A stretch of 49,283 nt of DNA from Patescibacteria group bacterium (GTDB taxonomy: Bacteria; Patescibacteriota; WWE3; 0-14-0-20-40-13), in contig JAHINB010000016.1 in the NCBI GenBank assembly GCA_018896215.1, positions 1 to 49,283 of the forward strand, written 5' to 3'. The notes beneath the pieces are model-generated. The model had not been told where the DNA came from, ran no database searches, and saw only the letters and a program-made list of their open reading frames with translations. Positions 6,094-13,718 of this stretch are shown here, piece after piece (the first letter of the stretch is position 1; each line of letters begins with the position of its first letter). The translations under genes were made by a program, and so were the position numbers.

Positions 6094-7896
6094 TTAGGTC
6101 TTTTTTTGTAATTTGTAGATATCTGCAAGCTCTTTTAAACTTGTGGCATCAAGCGGTGATTTATCTTCCCGATACTCTATAAGCCTTGGAAACCTCATAG
6201 CGTAACCTGCAGTGTGCAAGGGTGAAACGGTGATATTGTCCGCCCGCACCACTACTACCATTTTAGGCGCGACAAAGACATCGCAAAATAGCTCTTTGGG
6301 AATAGCCACATTTTTGGGAACCTCCGCCACTTTTATGGCATCGCATTTTTCCTTTAGTTCCACCCATTGCTCATCAGTTAAACCGGTTCCAATTTTAGAG
6401 ACTGTTTTAAAGCTGTCGGTACTACTATCATAAACCCCAATTAAAAACGCCCCAATGCCAAACACGGTTCTTTTGCCGGCGCCAAAATAGTACCCCAAAA
6501 CCACGGCGTCTATGGTATCTTCCAACCCCCCGGTTTCTTCTCTTTTAAATTTAATCCAAGCAAACCCCCTGTTCCCTACCGCATATTTAGCATTAGGGTT
6601 CTTTATTACGACCCCCTCTAGCCCACGAGACACAGCGTTTTCAAAAACTTTGAGCAACTGGTTGGAATTAGATATATTGGCTCGATTGGCTAGTTGAATT
6701 TTTTCCGTTGGGGAAAGAATGCTTCTTAAAATTTCCCATCTTTCATGTAGGGGTTTATCAATGAGGCTTTCGCCATTTAAATACAAAAGATCAAAAACCC
6801 GCAAAGTTAAAGGAATATCCAAGGCGTTTTGCGCCACCTGGTGCTTGCGCTTGCGTTTGATAGTTTGTTGAAAGGGAATAAAATCGCCAGTTTTGACATT
6901 GTACCCAATTGCCTCGGCATCCAAAATAGCATTTTCTGCTTTAACATTAGCTAAAACTGCCTCTACCAGATCGGGAAATTGGTAAGTTGACTCCTCCAAA
7001 TTACGAGTGAAAGTCCAGACTCTTCCGGAATTAAGGTGAATTTGCACCCTTGTTCCATCATATTTATCCTCCGCAACAGCCTGTTCTCCAATTTTATCCA
7101 TGGCTTCCTCGGCTGTGGCCACTCGGGCGCATTTTGCCACCAGAACTGGCACGCCAACTTCCAAATCCACTTTTTTAAGTCCTGCAATTCCATTTTCTTT
7201 AATAACTTTTGCCAAAAAACCAATATCCGGATGAATTCGGTAGCGAGATTCTATTTTTGCTTTAAGGCTTTTATCCCCTGCTAAATACCACGAAAGCGCC
7301 TCAATCACCGTAATATCCGAAAACCCCAAACGCATGGTTCCCAAAATTATCCGTACCACAAATTTGTTTGATATGGGGTCCAATTGATTTAAAAGACTGG
7401 CAATTTTGGTCAGCTTTCTTTCCTGTGATCCTTCCCCATTCTCAAGAGCTATTTCTTTTAACTTCTCGTAAACTGGAGATACTAAAAGTGAGGAGTCGTG
7501 CACTTTGGAAAGACTCTGTGCAACAATTCCTAAATCCCCAACCTTGTTGGCATAATCAACAACATCAACAAATGGTTTATAACAAGATTTAGAGGATACC
7601 TCTTCCGATAAATTTCCCCGACCGTGTGTCGGGGGCGTTTCATATTCCAACCGCGTTTTACGCGGGGGGAATATATTAAACGCTAACGAAATTGCCCGCA
7701 ACATTAATTTTTGTGCTACGCTAAATTGCGTGGATCTAAAGGGCGGGGTTAAGTAGCCTAAAGAGAGGTACATTGCAACATCTACCTCGTCGGGTGATAA
7801 GTCTTTGACGAGACTCGCCAGAATTGCAGTCATTTCCAAGCGTTTGGGCGTGGATTCAATTTGTTGAAAATATTTGGAGAGTTCGCTAAATGTCAT
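6094..7896 (-). CDS. lig: ATP-dependent DNA ligase (archaeal/eukaryal type)
   Basis: The 600-residue ligase has an N-terminal DNA-binding domain (about 1-240), an adenylation domain with motif I KYDGTR (adenylated Lys278) and later motifs including GVVIKNPNAKYAVG and AWIKFK, then an OB-fold domain containing a KTVSKIGTGLTDEQW stretch. It seals nicks in DNA with ATP. Most bacteria rely on the NAD-dependent LigA, so this family in a CPR genome suggests exchange with archaea or a repair role; LigA may be elsewhere. Residues about 75-107 look like an insertion in the DNA-binding domain and are encoded by palindromic DNA that recurs near 47.5 kb (see repeat). A TGATATAAT promoter ends 7 nt before the ATG. 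Confidence 0.93.
   Translation of the reverse strand: MTFSELSKYFQQIESTPKRLEMTAILASLVKDLSPDEVDVAMYLSLGYLTPPFRSTQFSVAQKLMLRAISLAFNIFPPRKTRLEYETPPTHGRGNLSEEVSSKSCYKPFVDVVDYANKVGDLGIVAQSLSKVHDSSLLVSPVYEKLKEIALENGEGSQERKLTKIASLLNQLDPISNKFVVRIILGTMRLGFSDITVIEALSWYLAGDKSLKAKIESRYRIHPDIGFLAKVIKENGIAGLKKVDLEVGVPVLVAKCARVATAEEAMDKIGEQAVAEDKYDGTRVQIHLNSGRVWTFTRNLEESTYQFPDLVEAVLANVKAENAILDAEAIGYNVKTGDFIPFQQTIKRKRKHQVAQNALDIPLTLRVFDLLYLNGESLIDKPLHERWEILRSILSPTEKIQLANRANISNSNQLLKVFENAVSRGLEGVVIKNPNAKYAVGNRGFAWIKFKREETGGLEDTIDAVVLGYYFGAGKRTVFGIGAFLIGVYDSSTDSFKTVSKIGTGLTDEQWVELKEKCDAIKVAEVPKNVAIPKELFCDVFVAPKMVVVVRADNITVSPLHTAGYAMRFPRLIEYREDKSPLDATSLKELADIYKLQKKT
7576..7641. repeat. Palindromic repeat element inside the ligase gene
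   Basis: Bases 7576-7641 align with 47482-47541: shared blocks are ttataacaagattta (15 of 15), aatttccccga (11 of 11) and tcgggggcgtt (11 of 11). A ccccga/tcgggg hairpin lies at the right end. In this copy the element is translated in frame, adding roughly SEEVSSKSCYK and upstream residues. A second hairpin (ccgcg/cgcgg within an aatat...atatt palindrome, about 7643-7676) adjoins it, so the whole insert of about 100 bp may be composite. Confidence 0.7.
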
Positions 7897-7903
7897 TTGA
7901 TAG

Positions 7904-7945
7904 ATTATATCACCCTTGACAATTCCCGCATTATTCCCGTAGAAT
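7904..7945. promoter_or_regulatory. Divergent promoters for ligase (-) and Fic (+)
   Basis: For Fic, TTGACA (7916-7921) and TAGAAT (7940-7945) are 18 bp apart and the -10 ends 6 nt before the ATG at 7952. For the ligase, an extended -10 TG-A-TATAAT reads on the minus strand (hexamer 7909-7904) and ends 7 nt before the ATG at 7896. Both transcripts should start at their start codons. The two promoters overlap, so the genes may compete for polymerase. Confidence 0.7.
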
Positions 7946-7951
7946 TAACGC

Positions 7952-8989
7952 ATGAGTTACCAACCCCAATTTACCATCACTTCAAGCATTTTAAAAAGCG
8001 TTTCTGCTGTGGAAAACGCCAAGGCGATTATTGAGACTTCTCCCCTACTCCCACTATACGAGCGCCAATTTAAAAATGACGCTTTTGTTCGTATGGCTCA
8101 CTTTGGAACCGCTGTAGAAGGCAACAAATTAAATTTGGGAAATGTCCGCAAGATTATTGACGGCAAAGGCGAAGAGGTCATAGGTCGCGAAAGAGACATT
8201 CAAGAAGTCATTAACTACCGCAAAGTGATTGCTTTTATTGACTCCTACAGAGATCAGAGCATCACCTCCAGGACGGTAAAACACATCAATCACATCTCAA
8301 CCGAAAAAGTAGTCGGGGATGTTTACCGCGGAAGTTACCGCCATAACCAAAACTACTTCATGAACCTTGTCACCCAAGAAACTATTTTTACCCCACCGCC
8401 AGCGGATGAGGTGGTTGCCCACATGGAACAATTTATTGAGTACATAAACGGGGATGAGGCAAAAACTCTGCATCCAGCAATTAAAGCCTCGATAGTCCAC
8501 GAGAGAATTGTTTCGATTCACCCCTTTGTTGACGGCAACGGCAGAACTGCTCGCGCTTGCGCCACTTTGAGCTTATACCTTGAGGGCTACGACATTAAAA
8601 AATTCTTTTCGCTGGAGGAATATTACGACCGAGATGTTTTAGCTTATTACAAAGCGATTAGTGATGGTCACACCAATTTAACAGTCTGGATTGAGTACTT
8701 CTGCGAGGGTCTTGCCATAGAATTAACACAGATTAAAGAGCGGGTTTTAAAAATGTCTCGCGATGCCAAACTTAAAAATACCGTTGGTCAAGTTTACCTA
8801 TCAGAGAGGGAAGAGAAAATCATTGATTGGTTAACTAATTACGGAAGACTTACAAATAAAGATTTTGAAAAACTGTTTCCCAATATTTCCGAAGATACAG
8901 TGTTACGGGATTTAAAGGACTTGATAAAACACAAAATAGTCGCCAAACGCGGTTCTACTAAGAGTTCGACTTATGAACTTAAGAGATAG
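7952..8989 (+). CDS. Fic-domain AMPylation-type protein with C-terminal winged helix
   Basis: The 345-residue protein has the canonical Fic motif HPFVDGNGRTAR starting at His190, the site that transfers AMP (or a related moiety) from a nucleotide to a target hydroxyl. A TAVEGN segment at residues 53-58 occupies the place of the N-terminal inhibitory helix motif ([S/T]xxxE[G/N]) of class II Fic proteins, though the residue four before Glu is Gly rather than Ser/Thr. Residues about 270-345 form a helix-turn-helix or winged-helix tail (LTNYGRLTNKDFEKLF), as in many Fic proteins of this size. The target is unknown. Promoter and start codon are almost superimposed. Confidence 0.92.
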   Translation: MSYQPQFTITSSILKSVSAVENAKAIIETSPLLPLYERQFKNDAFVRMAHFGTAVEGNKLNLGNVRKIIDGKGEEVIGRERDIQEVINYRKVIAFIDSYRDQSITSRTVKHINHISTEKVVGDVYRGSYRHNQNYFMNLVTQETIFTPPPADEVVAHMEQFIEYINGDEAKTLHPAIKASIVHERIVSIHPFVDGNGRTARACATLSLYLEGYDIKKFFSLEEYYDRDVLAYYKAISDGHTNLTVWIEYFCEGLAIELTQIKERVLKMSRDAKLKNTVGQVYLSEREEKIIDWLTNYGRLTNKDFEKLFPNISEDTVLRDLKDLIKHKIVAKRGSTKSSTYELKR

Positions 8990-8993
8990 TTTT

Positions 8994-9008
8994 ATCGGGT
9001 AGTACTCG
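8994..9008. repeat. Degenerate copy of the REP-like palindrome
   Basis: atcgggtagtactcg, 4 nt after the fic stop codon, matches the atcgggtagtacccg half of the palindromes at 36256-36293 and 44572-44609 with one mismatch. It is a single half-unit. Confidence 0.45.
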
Positions 9009-9055
9009 TTAAAACTTACGGTTTGAGAAATATCCAATAGGTGATATATTTTTAG

Positions 9056-9064
9056 TGGTATAAT
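9056..9064 (+). promoter_or_regulatory. Extended -10 promoter
   Basis: TG-G-TATAAT (hexamer 9059-9064) ends 7 nt before the ATG at 9072, so the mRNA should be leaderless. The same gtggtataatacaa block recurs at 10521-10534 before another gene. No good -35 element is visible, as expected for an extended -10. Confidence 0.65.
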
Positions 9065-9071
9065 ACAACCT

Positions 9072-9476
9072 ATGCAAATAACTAAAAACTTCGCACTTCT
9101 TTGCGAAAATACATCCCTTGACAAGGATAATAAGATTACACTTTTTAATGTGTTTGATGTCATCAAAGTTCGTTTCGCCCTACCAGGAGTGTATGCAAAA
9201 CTATACATTGTAGTAAATTTTGAATTAAAGGGGTTACAACCAGATAGAAAGGAGTTAGTAACTAAATTAAAAATTAAAAGACCTGATGGTAACTATTCCG
9301 ATGTAGGTTTGTCTATTAATGTTTCCGTAGATCCATCAAAAGAGGTGCAAACCGTTGGAGCTATATTTGGGGTACACAATCTACAATTATCAGAAGAAGG
9401 TGTTTACTGTGCAGAAATATTTGTGGAAGATAATGTAGAAGCAGAAGTAAAATTCGAAGTTACAGCTAACAGCTAA
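9072..9476 (+). CDS. DUF6941-like protein, unknown function
   Basis: The 134-residue beta-rich protein opens with MQITKNFALLCENTSLDKDN and contains LFNVFDVIKV, a pattern I associate with the DUF6941 family (small beta-sandwich proteins of unknown role). No catalytic residues or signal peptide are apparent. It is the first gene of a likely three-gene unit (9072-10207), with gaps of 3 and 2 bp to the next genes. The assignment is tentative. Confidence 0.6.
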   Translation: MQITKNFALLCENTSLDKDNKITLFNVFDVIKVRFALPGVYAKLYIVVNFELKGLQPDRKELVTKLKIKRPDGNYSDVGLSINVSVDPSKEVQTVGAIFGVHNLQLSEEGVYCAEIFVEDNVEAEVKFEVTANS

Positions 9477-9479
9477 ACC

Positions 9480-9917
9480 ATGGAGTACAACATTACATCA
9501 ACAAAATTAAAGGAAGAGGTGGTCAAGTATTTAGAGGCAGATACCCTATCAACAATAAACTTCGTGATTCCATTAAACACCCTCAACAATATTGATTTTA
9601 ATGTGGAAATTATAAAAAATGCTGTACTAAGTGCTAATTCCTTAGAGATTATACCTATTCATTCCTTAAACTCTAAAAAACATAAGTTGAAATGTCCTTT
9701 GATGTGTCAAGTTAGATTTACTGAAAATCTTTATGTAGCAGAACTAATTGAACTTAACTTGATCGCATCTGGCGTTGATAGAACAGATGCACTAGATGAA
9801 TTGAAAATAAATATCTTGGAGCTGTTTGAGGAAATGGAACAAATAGATGCAAAGAATCTTGGCAAAGAACCTAAAAAGTGGAAGGTTCTTTTAGAAGACC
9901 TAATTGAAAAGAGATAA
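9480..9917 (+). CDS. Hypothetical protein with HicB-like C-terminal half
   Basis: In this 145-residue protein, residues about 85-125 (VAELIELNLIASGVDRTDAL, then DELKINILELFEE) resemble the helix of HicB/UPF0150 antitoxins that follows the short substrate-like beta strands. The N-terminal 80 residues are not recognised. It lies 3 bp after the DUF6941-like gene and 2 bp before a HicA-like small protein, so a toxin-antitoxin-like pair in antitoxin-toxin order is possible. No DNA-binding domain is visible. Confidence 0.5.
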   Translation: MEYNITSTKLKEEVVKYLEADTLSTINFVIPLNTLNNIDFNVEIIKNAVLSANSLEIIPIHSLNSKKHKLKCPLMCQVRFTENLYVAELIELNLIASGVDRTDALDELKINILELFEEMEQIDAKNLGKEPKKWKVLLEDLIEKR

Positions 9918-9919
9918 AC

Positions 9920-10207
9920 ATGACTATAAGTGACTTTGAGAAAAAAGTAATCGGTAAAAAAGTCTCAAAGGTACTCGAAGTAAAAGTTAAACAATCCCAT
10001 CACACCATTTACAATTGTTATTACAACGGAAAATATATTCTTAGAACATACCACTCTCATAGAACAGGAGATTTAAGAGAATTTGAGATGCAATCTATAA
10101 AATCTCAGTTAAAACTAGATAACAAGCAACAACTTTACGATCTTAACAACTGTCCGCTGAGTGCAGAAGGTTACTTAGAAATTTTAACGAAAAAAAATTT
10201 ACTTTAA
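9920..10207 (+). CDS. Small basic protein, HicA-like
   Basis: The 95-residue basic protein has a SHHTIYNCYYNGKYILRT core followed by a YHSH and LREFEMQSIKSQLKL helix. It recalls the beta-beta-beta-alpha double-stranded-RNA-binding fold of HicA-type mRNA interferases, where a His in a GSHH-like motif is catalytic. The match is by pattern only. Its spacing of 2 bp from the HicB-like gene supports a functional pair, possibly a toxin-antitoxin or RNA-binding module together with the DUF6941-like gene. Confidence 0.45.
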   Translation: MTISDFEKKVIGKKVSKVLEVKVKQSHHTIYNCYYNGKYILRTYHSHRTGDLREFEMQSIKSQLKLDNKQQLYDLNNCPLSAEGYLEILTKKNLL

Positions 10208-10233
10208 ACACCTTGGTACATCAGTACCGTTGA

Positions 10234-10416
10234 CTAGACTACGGTACTAGGTATACTTTTAGTTGTGTTAACAGCAAAAACTGATTCTTCTAAAAGTTGA
10301 TCTAAAGTCCCGTCTTCTTTTGCTCCATCTACGGGATTATAGGCAACATAAGGACTTTCTTTAGAAGATCCTTCTTTAAAGACCTTAATGGTTAAAGGTA
10401 AGTTAAGAATTTCCAT
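10234..10416 (-). pseudogene. HicB-like antitoxin with internal deletion
   Basis: From the ATG at 10416 the frame reads MEILNLPLTIKVFKEG, then SPYVAYNP, the usual N-terminal strand pair of HicB/UPF0150 proteins. It then jumps directly to AKEDGTLDQLLEESVF, which looks like the family's C-terminal end. The middle (about 40-50 residues with the long helix) is missing without a frame change. A TAGAAT -10 (10429-10424, minus strand) ends 7 nt before this ATG and supports the start. The product would be about 60 residues and probably inactive. A small hairpin (agtaccg/cggtact, 10223-10248) overlaps the 3' end. Confidence 0.5.
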
Positions 10417-10462
10417 ATAGTTTATTCTACAAGCGAGAAGTGTTTTTGGCAAGGTCTCTTAC

Positions 10463-10490
10463 CCAATCTTAACCACTTTCCAAAACGCCT
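10463..10490. repeat. 28-bp copy of the lepA 3' end (left repeat)
   Basis: ccaatcttaaccactttcca plus aaacgcct here is identical to 11783-11810, which encodes the last residues of LepA. The direct repeats bracket 1,292 bp (10491-11782) holding a GC-rich small gene and a membrane-anchored protein. This resembles the footprint of an insertion that preserved the target gene's 3' end. Confidence 0.85.
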
Positions 10491-10524
10491 CACCAGCGCC
10501 TTTACTAACTATAGGGTTTTGTGG

Positions 10525-10557
10525 TATAATACAAGCACTTAGGCAGAAGATTTCTGC
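10525..10557 (+). promoter_or_regulatory. Promoter and leader hairpin of the small secreted protein
   Basis: An extended TG-G-TATAAT (hexamer 10525-10530) starts transcription near 10537. The leader begins with a hairpin gcagaa-GAT-ttctgc (10543-10557), about 50 nt before the start codon. The leader and the strong ribosome-binding site make this gene unlike its mostly leaderless neighbours. Confidence 0.55.
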
Positions 10558-10607
10558 TTATTTTACAACCATGCATGACGAAAGTCTGCAACCCACAAGG
10601 AGGTCGA

Positions 10608-10868
10608 ATGAGAACAAAACTGTTTGTCGGTTTGCTGGTTCTGGCACTGGTTGCGTCTTTTGTTTCGGGGTGGGCGTTGGCCACCTCAAAAAGCAACCAT
10701 GAATGCGTCACCCTCCGAGCGGGCGACGCAACCCGCTGTAACGCGCGGATCGCCACCGTCGCCGGAATGCCCGCGGAGGCCCTTCAGCAGTGCCTGCGAA
10801 TGCAGGGCGTACTGAAGGCAAATCCGATGGCGCAACAACTCCTCAACCAATATTTCCCTGGATGGTAG
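10608..10868 (+). CDS. Small secreted or anchored protein, unlike neighbours in composition
   Basis: From ATG 10608 the gene encodes 86 residues: a signal peptide (MRTKLFVGLLVLALVASFV), then a short mature part with Cys residues (HECVTL, ATRCNAR, QQCLRM). The start is set by a perfect AAGGAGG (10597-10603) 4 nt upstream; an upstream in-frame ATG at 10575 lacks this. The coding DNA is visibly GC-rich (for example gcgcggatcgccaccgtcgc), in contrast to the AT-rich surroundings. That and the flanking lepA-tail repeats suggest recent arrival. No homologous family is recognised. Confidence 0.65.
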   Translation: MRTKLFVGLLVLALVASFVSGWALATSKSNHECVTLRAGDATRCNARIATVAGMPAEALQQCLRMQGVLKANPMAQQLLNQYFPGW

Positions 10869-10890
10869 GTAATGGTTGAGAGGCTCACGA

Positions 10891-10965
10891 GATGCCAGTT
10901 AGTGTTTAAGTGTTAAAGGAGAAAAACCTTTGCATTTACTCATTAAACTGGCATCATTAGTTTTT
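10891..10965 (+). terminator. Possible terminator with long inverted repeat
   Basis: gatgccagtt (10891-10900) pairs with aactggcatc (10946-10955), and a short T-run (attagttttt) follows. The 45-nt loop contains a smaller aagg...cctt stem. It lies 22 nt after the small secreted protein and just past the 3' end of the convergent gene. Confidence 0.45.
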
Positions 10966-10969
10966 GGGT

Positions 10970-11746
10970 TTACTTAACAACCAAAGTTTGCAATAACGAA
11001 TACAGCTCGTCTTCTGATAACTTCCCCCAATCTTGCACAAAAATAGCCTTGCCCGAAAGAATGGCGCAGTAAATCCGTGGCAGAATTGTATAAGGTCCAA
11101 GAATTTGCGGATAAGATACCAAGTAAAAAACATTTCCATTGGCAAATTTTACCGGCGCTAAAGATATATCATTTAGATCTAAACCACTAGATTTTTCGTG
11201 TTCGTACCAACTATTAAGAAACCAATTCTCTTGTGGACTTCCATCATATTCTTTAAATCCCCAAACTGTCATTTTATTTACTGCCACCACATTATGCTGA
11301 GTTTCGGCATCTCTAACTTCTATGTCCCCACTTGCAGGATCTGTATCGTATATAATATGACCTGATGGGTAATAAAACTGGTACGAAATACCAATAAAGT
11401 CACTATTTGAATACCTTACCCAATTGTCTGGTACTTTATAAGTAGAAAGTGTTTTTGATGAGCCTTTTCCAATATCACACATATATCCAATGGCACAACC
11501 TGTTTTTGTGTTTGTGGAAAGTTTTGGCAATCCTCCACTTCTTCTACAGGTTTCTTTTAGAAAATCCGAAGGCGCTTCCAGCCGAATACAATCAGAAGTG
11601 GTTTTTTCGGTGGAGGTATTTACCCATGTTTTGTCATTACTTGGTTTAACTAAAACCGACCTTAAATAGAAAACTAAAACCAATACTCCAAATATAGAAA
11701 CTGCAATTGGGAAGAGTTGGATAAAAAGACTCCTGTGTTTTTCCAT
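10970..11746 (-). CDS. Membrane-anchored extracellular protein, unknown
   Basis: The 258-residue protein has a single N-terminal membrane segment (LFPIAVSIFGVLVLVFYL) and a large presumably external domain with a pair CAIGYMC, aromatic-rich stretches (ISYQFYYPSG) and a C-terminal LSEDELYSLLQTLVVK. The domain resembles the small PsbP/lipoprotein-like beta folds that CPR genomes encode in numbers, but I do not recognise a family. A weak TATCCT -10 lies 7 nt before the ATG. It occupies most of the segment between the two lepA-tail repeats. Confidence 0.6.
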   Translation of the reverse strand: MEKHRSLFIQLFPIAVSIFGVLVLVFYLRSVLVKPSNDKTWVNTSTEKTTSDCIRLEAPSDFLKETCRRSGGLPKLSTNTKTGCAIGYMCDIGKGSSKTLSTYKVPDNWVRYSNSDFIGISYQFYYPSGHIIYDTDPASGDIEVRDAETQHNVVAVNKMTVWGFKEYDGSPQENWFLNSWYEHEKSSGLDLNDISLAPVKFANGNVFYLVSYPQILGPYTILPRIYCAILSGKAIFVQDWGKLSEDELYSLLQTLVVK

Positions 11747-11778
11747 CTTAATTAGGATAACATAAATCTTAACCTGAA

Positions 11779-13608
11779 TTAACCAATCTTAACCACTTTC
11801 CAAAACGCCTTTTTGGTGATTTGGACCCGCCCGAGACCCATTTGTTTTAGTCTGGCTTTGCCTTCTTTTTGCCGATCCAACAACTTATTTTTTCGGGTAA
11901 CATCTCCACCATACAGTTTCTGGGTCACGGTCTTACGCATGGCAGGGATGGTTTCACGGGCAATAATTGCCCCCCCAATTGCAGCTTGCAAAGCCACAGG
12001 AAACTGCTCTTTTGGCAAAGTCTCTTTTAAAGCCGTAATTATCTGTCTTCCCAAATCTAAAGCTTTTCCCCGATAAGCTATTCGAGACAAGGCATCTACC
12101 GCTGTTTCGGCAACCAAAATAGAAAGTTTTACCGCATCAACTTTAGCGTATCCTACAATCTCATAATCTAACGAGGCATAACCCGATGAAATGGATTTAA
12201 GCCGATCATAAAAGTCGGTAATCATTTCGGCAAGAGGCATGATAAATTTTAGCTTTACTCTTTGCAATTCTACATTTCCCACAAAATTGTTTTCTAAAAT
12301 AGTTGCTCGCTTTTGCGAACAAAGATCTATGACCTTGCCCATATATTGGGATGGAACATAAATGGTAAGTTCACAAACCGGTTCTTCGATAAAGTCAATT
12401 TTAGAAGGGTCGGGGAAAAACGACGCTGAAGAGCAAAAAATCGCTACCCCATCGGTCAACGAAACTTTATAAGCCACCGTTGGGGTGGTAGAGACAACTT
12501 CTAAATTAAACTCCCGCTCAATTCTCTCTTGAATAATTTCTGCATGCAGTAGTCCCAAAAAGCCACACTTAAAACCGTGCCCCAAAGCTCCGCCCGACTC
12601 GGGTTCGTAAGACAAGGAAGCATCGTTTAAACTTAATCGTTCTAATGCTTTGCGCAAGTCCAAAAATCGCGAGGAATTTAAGGGATAAAGACCCAGAAAA
12701 ACCACTGGTTTTGGTTCGTTATACCCCAGCAATGGCTCTGTGCTTATACCTTGCTTAGAGACTGTATCTCCTACCCTGACTTGTTTAATATCTTTTAAAC
12801 CGGTCGCGAGGATCCCAACCTCTCCAGCAGAAAGTGGCGAATAATCACAAAAATTAGGAGCCATCACACCAACTTTTAGAGCGGAGGAGCTTTGATTAGT
12901 TTTAAAAAACTTTATTTTCTCGTTAACAGCAAGGCTTCCATCAACTACCCGCACACTCGCCAAAACTCCCAAATGCTCATCAAAAGAGGAATCAAAAATT
13001 AAAGCCCTAAAGGGTTTTTTTAGATCTCCCTGCGGTGGGGGGATTACTTCTACAATTTTTTGCAAAATTTTATCTATCCCCTCCCCCGACTTTCCTGACG
13101 AAAATAGAATTTCGTTTTGTTTAAACCCAAAAGTTTTTACAATATCCAAGGCAGTTTGTTCCACCATAGCATAGGGCAGATCAATTTTATTAACTACTGG
13201 AATTACTTTAAGACCATAAGAGAAGGCTTTATCTACCACTGCCACTGTTTGCGCTTGGACTCCTTGCGTTGCGTCCACCAACAAAATTGCCCCCTCGCAA
13301 GCTACAAGAGAGCGAGAAACTTCGTAGGAAAAATCCACATGGCCGGGGGTATCGATGAGATTTAAAATGTAAGAAATATCATTTGAGACATAAGTCATCT
13401 TGACGGCTTTGAGTTTTATCGTAATCCCCCGCTCACGCTCTAATTCCATAGAATCTAAAAATTGATTTACCATAAGACGCTTGGAGACTGTATGGGTACA
13501 TTCCAACATTCTATCGGCAAGGGTGGATTTACCGTGATCAATATGGGCAATAATAGAAAAATTTCTAATATTTAAAATATCTTGGGATGTCATTGATGTT
13601 GCTACCAT
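11779..13608 (-). CDS. lepA: Elongation factor 4 (LepA) back-translocating GTPase
   Basis: The 609-residue protein has the GTPase motifs AHIDHGKST (G1), RERGIT (G2 region), DTPGH (G3) and NKID (G4), then translation-factor domains and the LepA-specific C-terminal domain (YGGDVTRKNKLLDRQKEGK). EF4 binds the ribosome and remodels stalled elongation complexes. The length matches the family (about 600). The start at 13608 is favoured by a TATAGT -10 element ending 6 nt upstream; a second in-frame Met lies 5 codons later. Its last 28 coding bases are duplicated at 10463-10490. Confidence 0.97.
   Translation of the reverse strand: MVATSMTSQDILNIRNFSIIAHIDHGKSTLADRMLECTHTVSKRLMVNQFLDSMELERERGITIKLKAVKMTYVSNDISYILNLIDTPGHVDFSYEVSRSLVACEGAILLVDATQGVQAQTVAVVDKAFSYGLKVIPVVNKIDLPYAMVEQTALDIVKTFGFKQNEILFSSGKSGEGIDKILQKIVEVIPPPQGDLKKPFRALIFDSSFDEHLGVLASVRVVDGSLAVNEKIKFFKTNQSSSALKVGVMAPNFCDYSPLSAGEVGILATGLKDIKQVRVGDTVSKQGISTEPLLGYNEPKPVVFLGLYPLNSSRFLDLRKALERLSLNDASLSYEPESGGALGHGFKCGFLGLLHAEIIQERIEREFNLEVVSTTPTVAYKVSLTDGVAIFCSSASFFPDPSKIDFIEEPVCELTIYVPSQYMGKVIDLCSQKRATILENNFVGNVELQRVKLKFIMPLAEMITDFYDRLKSISSGYASLDYEIVGYAKVDAVKLSILVAETAVDALSRIAYRGKALDLGRQIITALKETLPKEQFPVALQAAIGGAIIARETIPAMRKTVTQKLYGGDVTRKNKLLDRQKEGKARLKQMGLGRVQITKKAFWKVVKIG
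11783..11810. repeat. Right copy of the 28-bp lepA-tail repeat
   Basis: This is the original copy inside lepA, encoding its C-terminal AFWKVVKIG. It is identical to 10463-10490 in the same orientation. Confidence 0.85.
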
Positions 13609-13614
13609 TTCTAA

Positions 13615-13620
13615 ACTATA
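13615..13620 (-). promoter_or_regulatory. -10 element of lepA
   Basis: TATAGT on the minus strand ends 6 nt before the lepA ATG at 13608, predicting a leaderless message. Confidence 0.55.
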
Positions 13621-13718
13621 CTAATATAGACCTCACATTTATAAATTGGATAAAGATGTTCGGTCTATGTAAATATCACCTTTCTTTTTATCCAATTTTG
13701 GAATGTGACATTTATAAC

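Noticed and set aside
6094-7896. Intein in the ligase
   Set aside because: The extra segment is only about 33 residues, has no splicing motifs and is not at the active site. A palindromic repeat explains it better.
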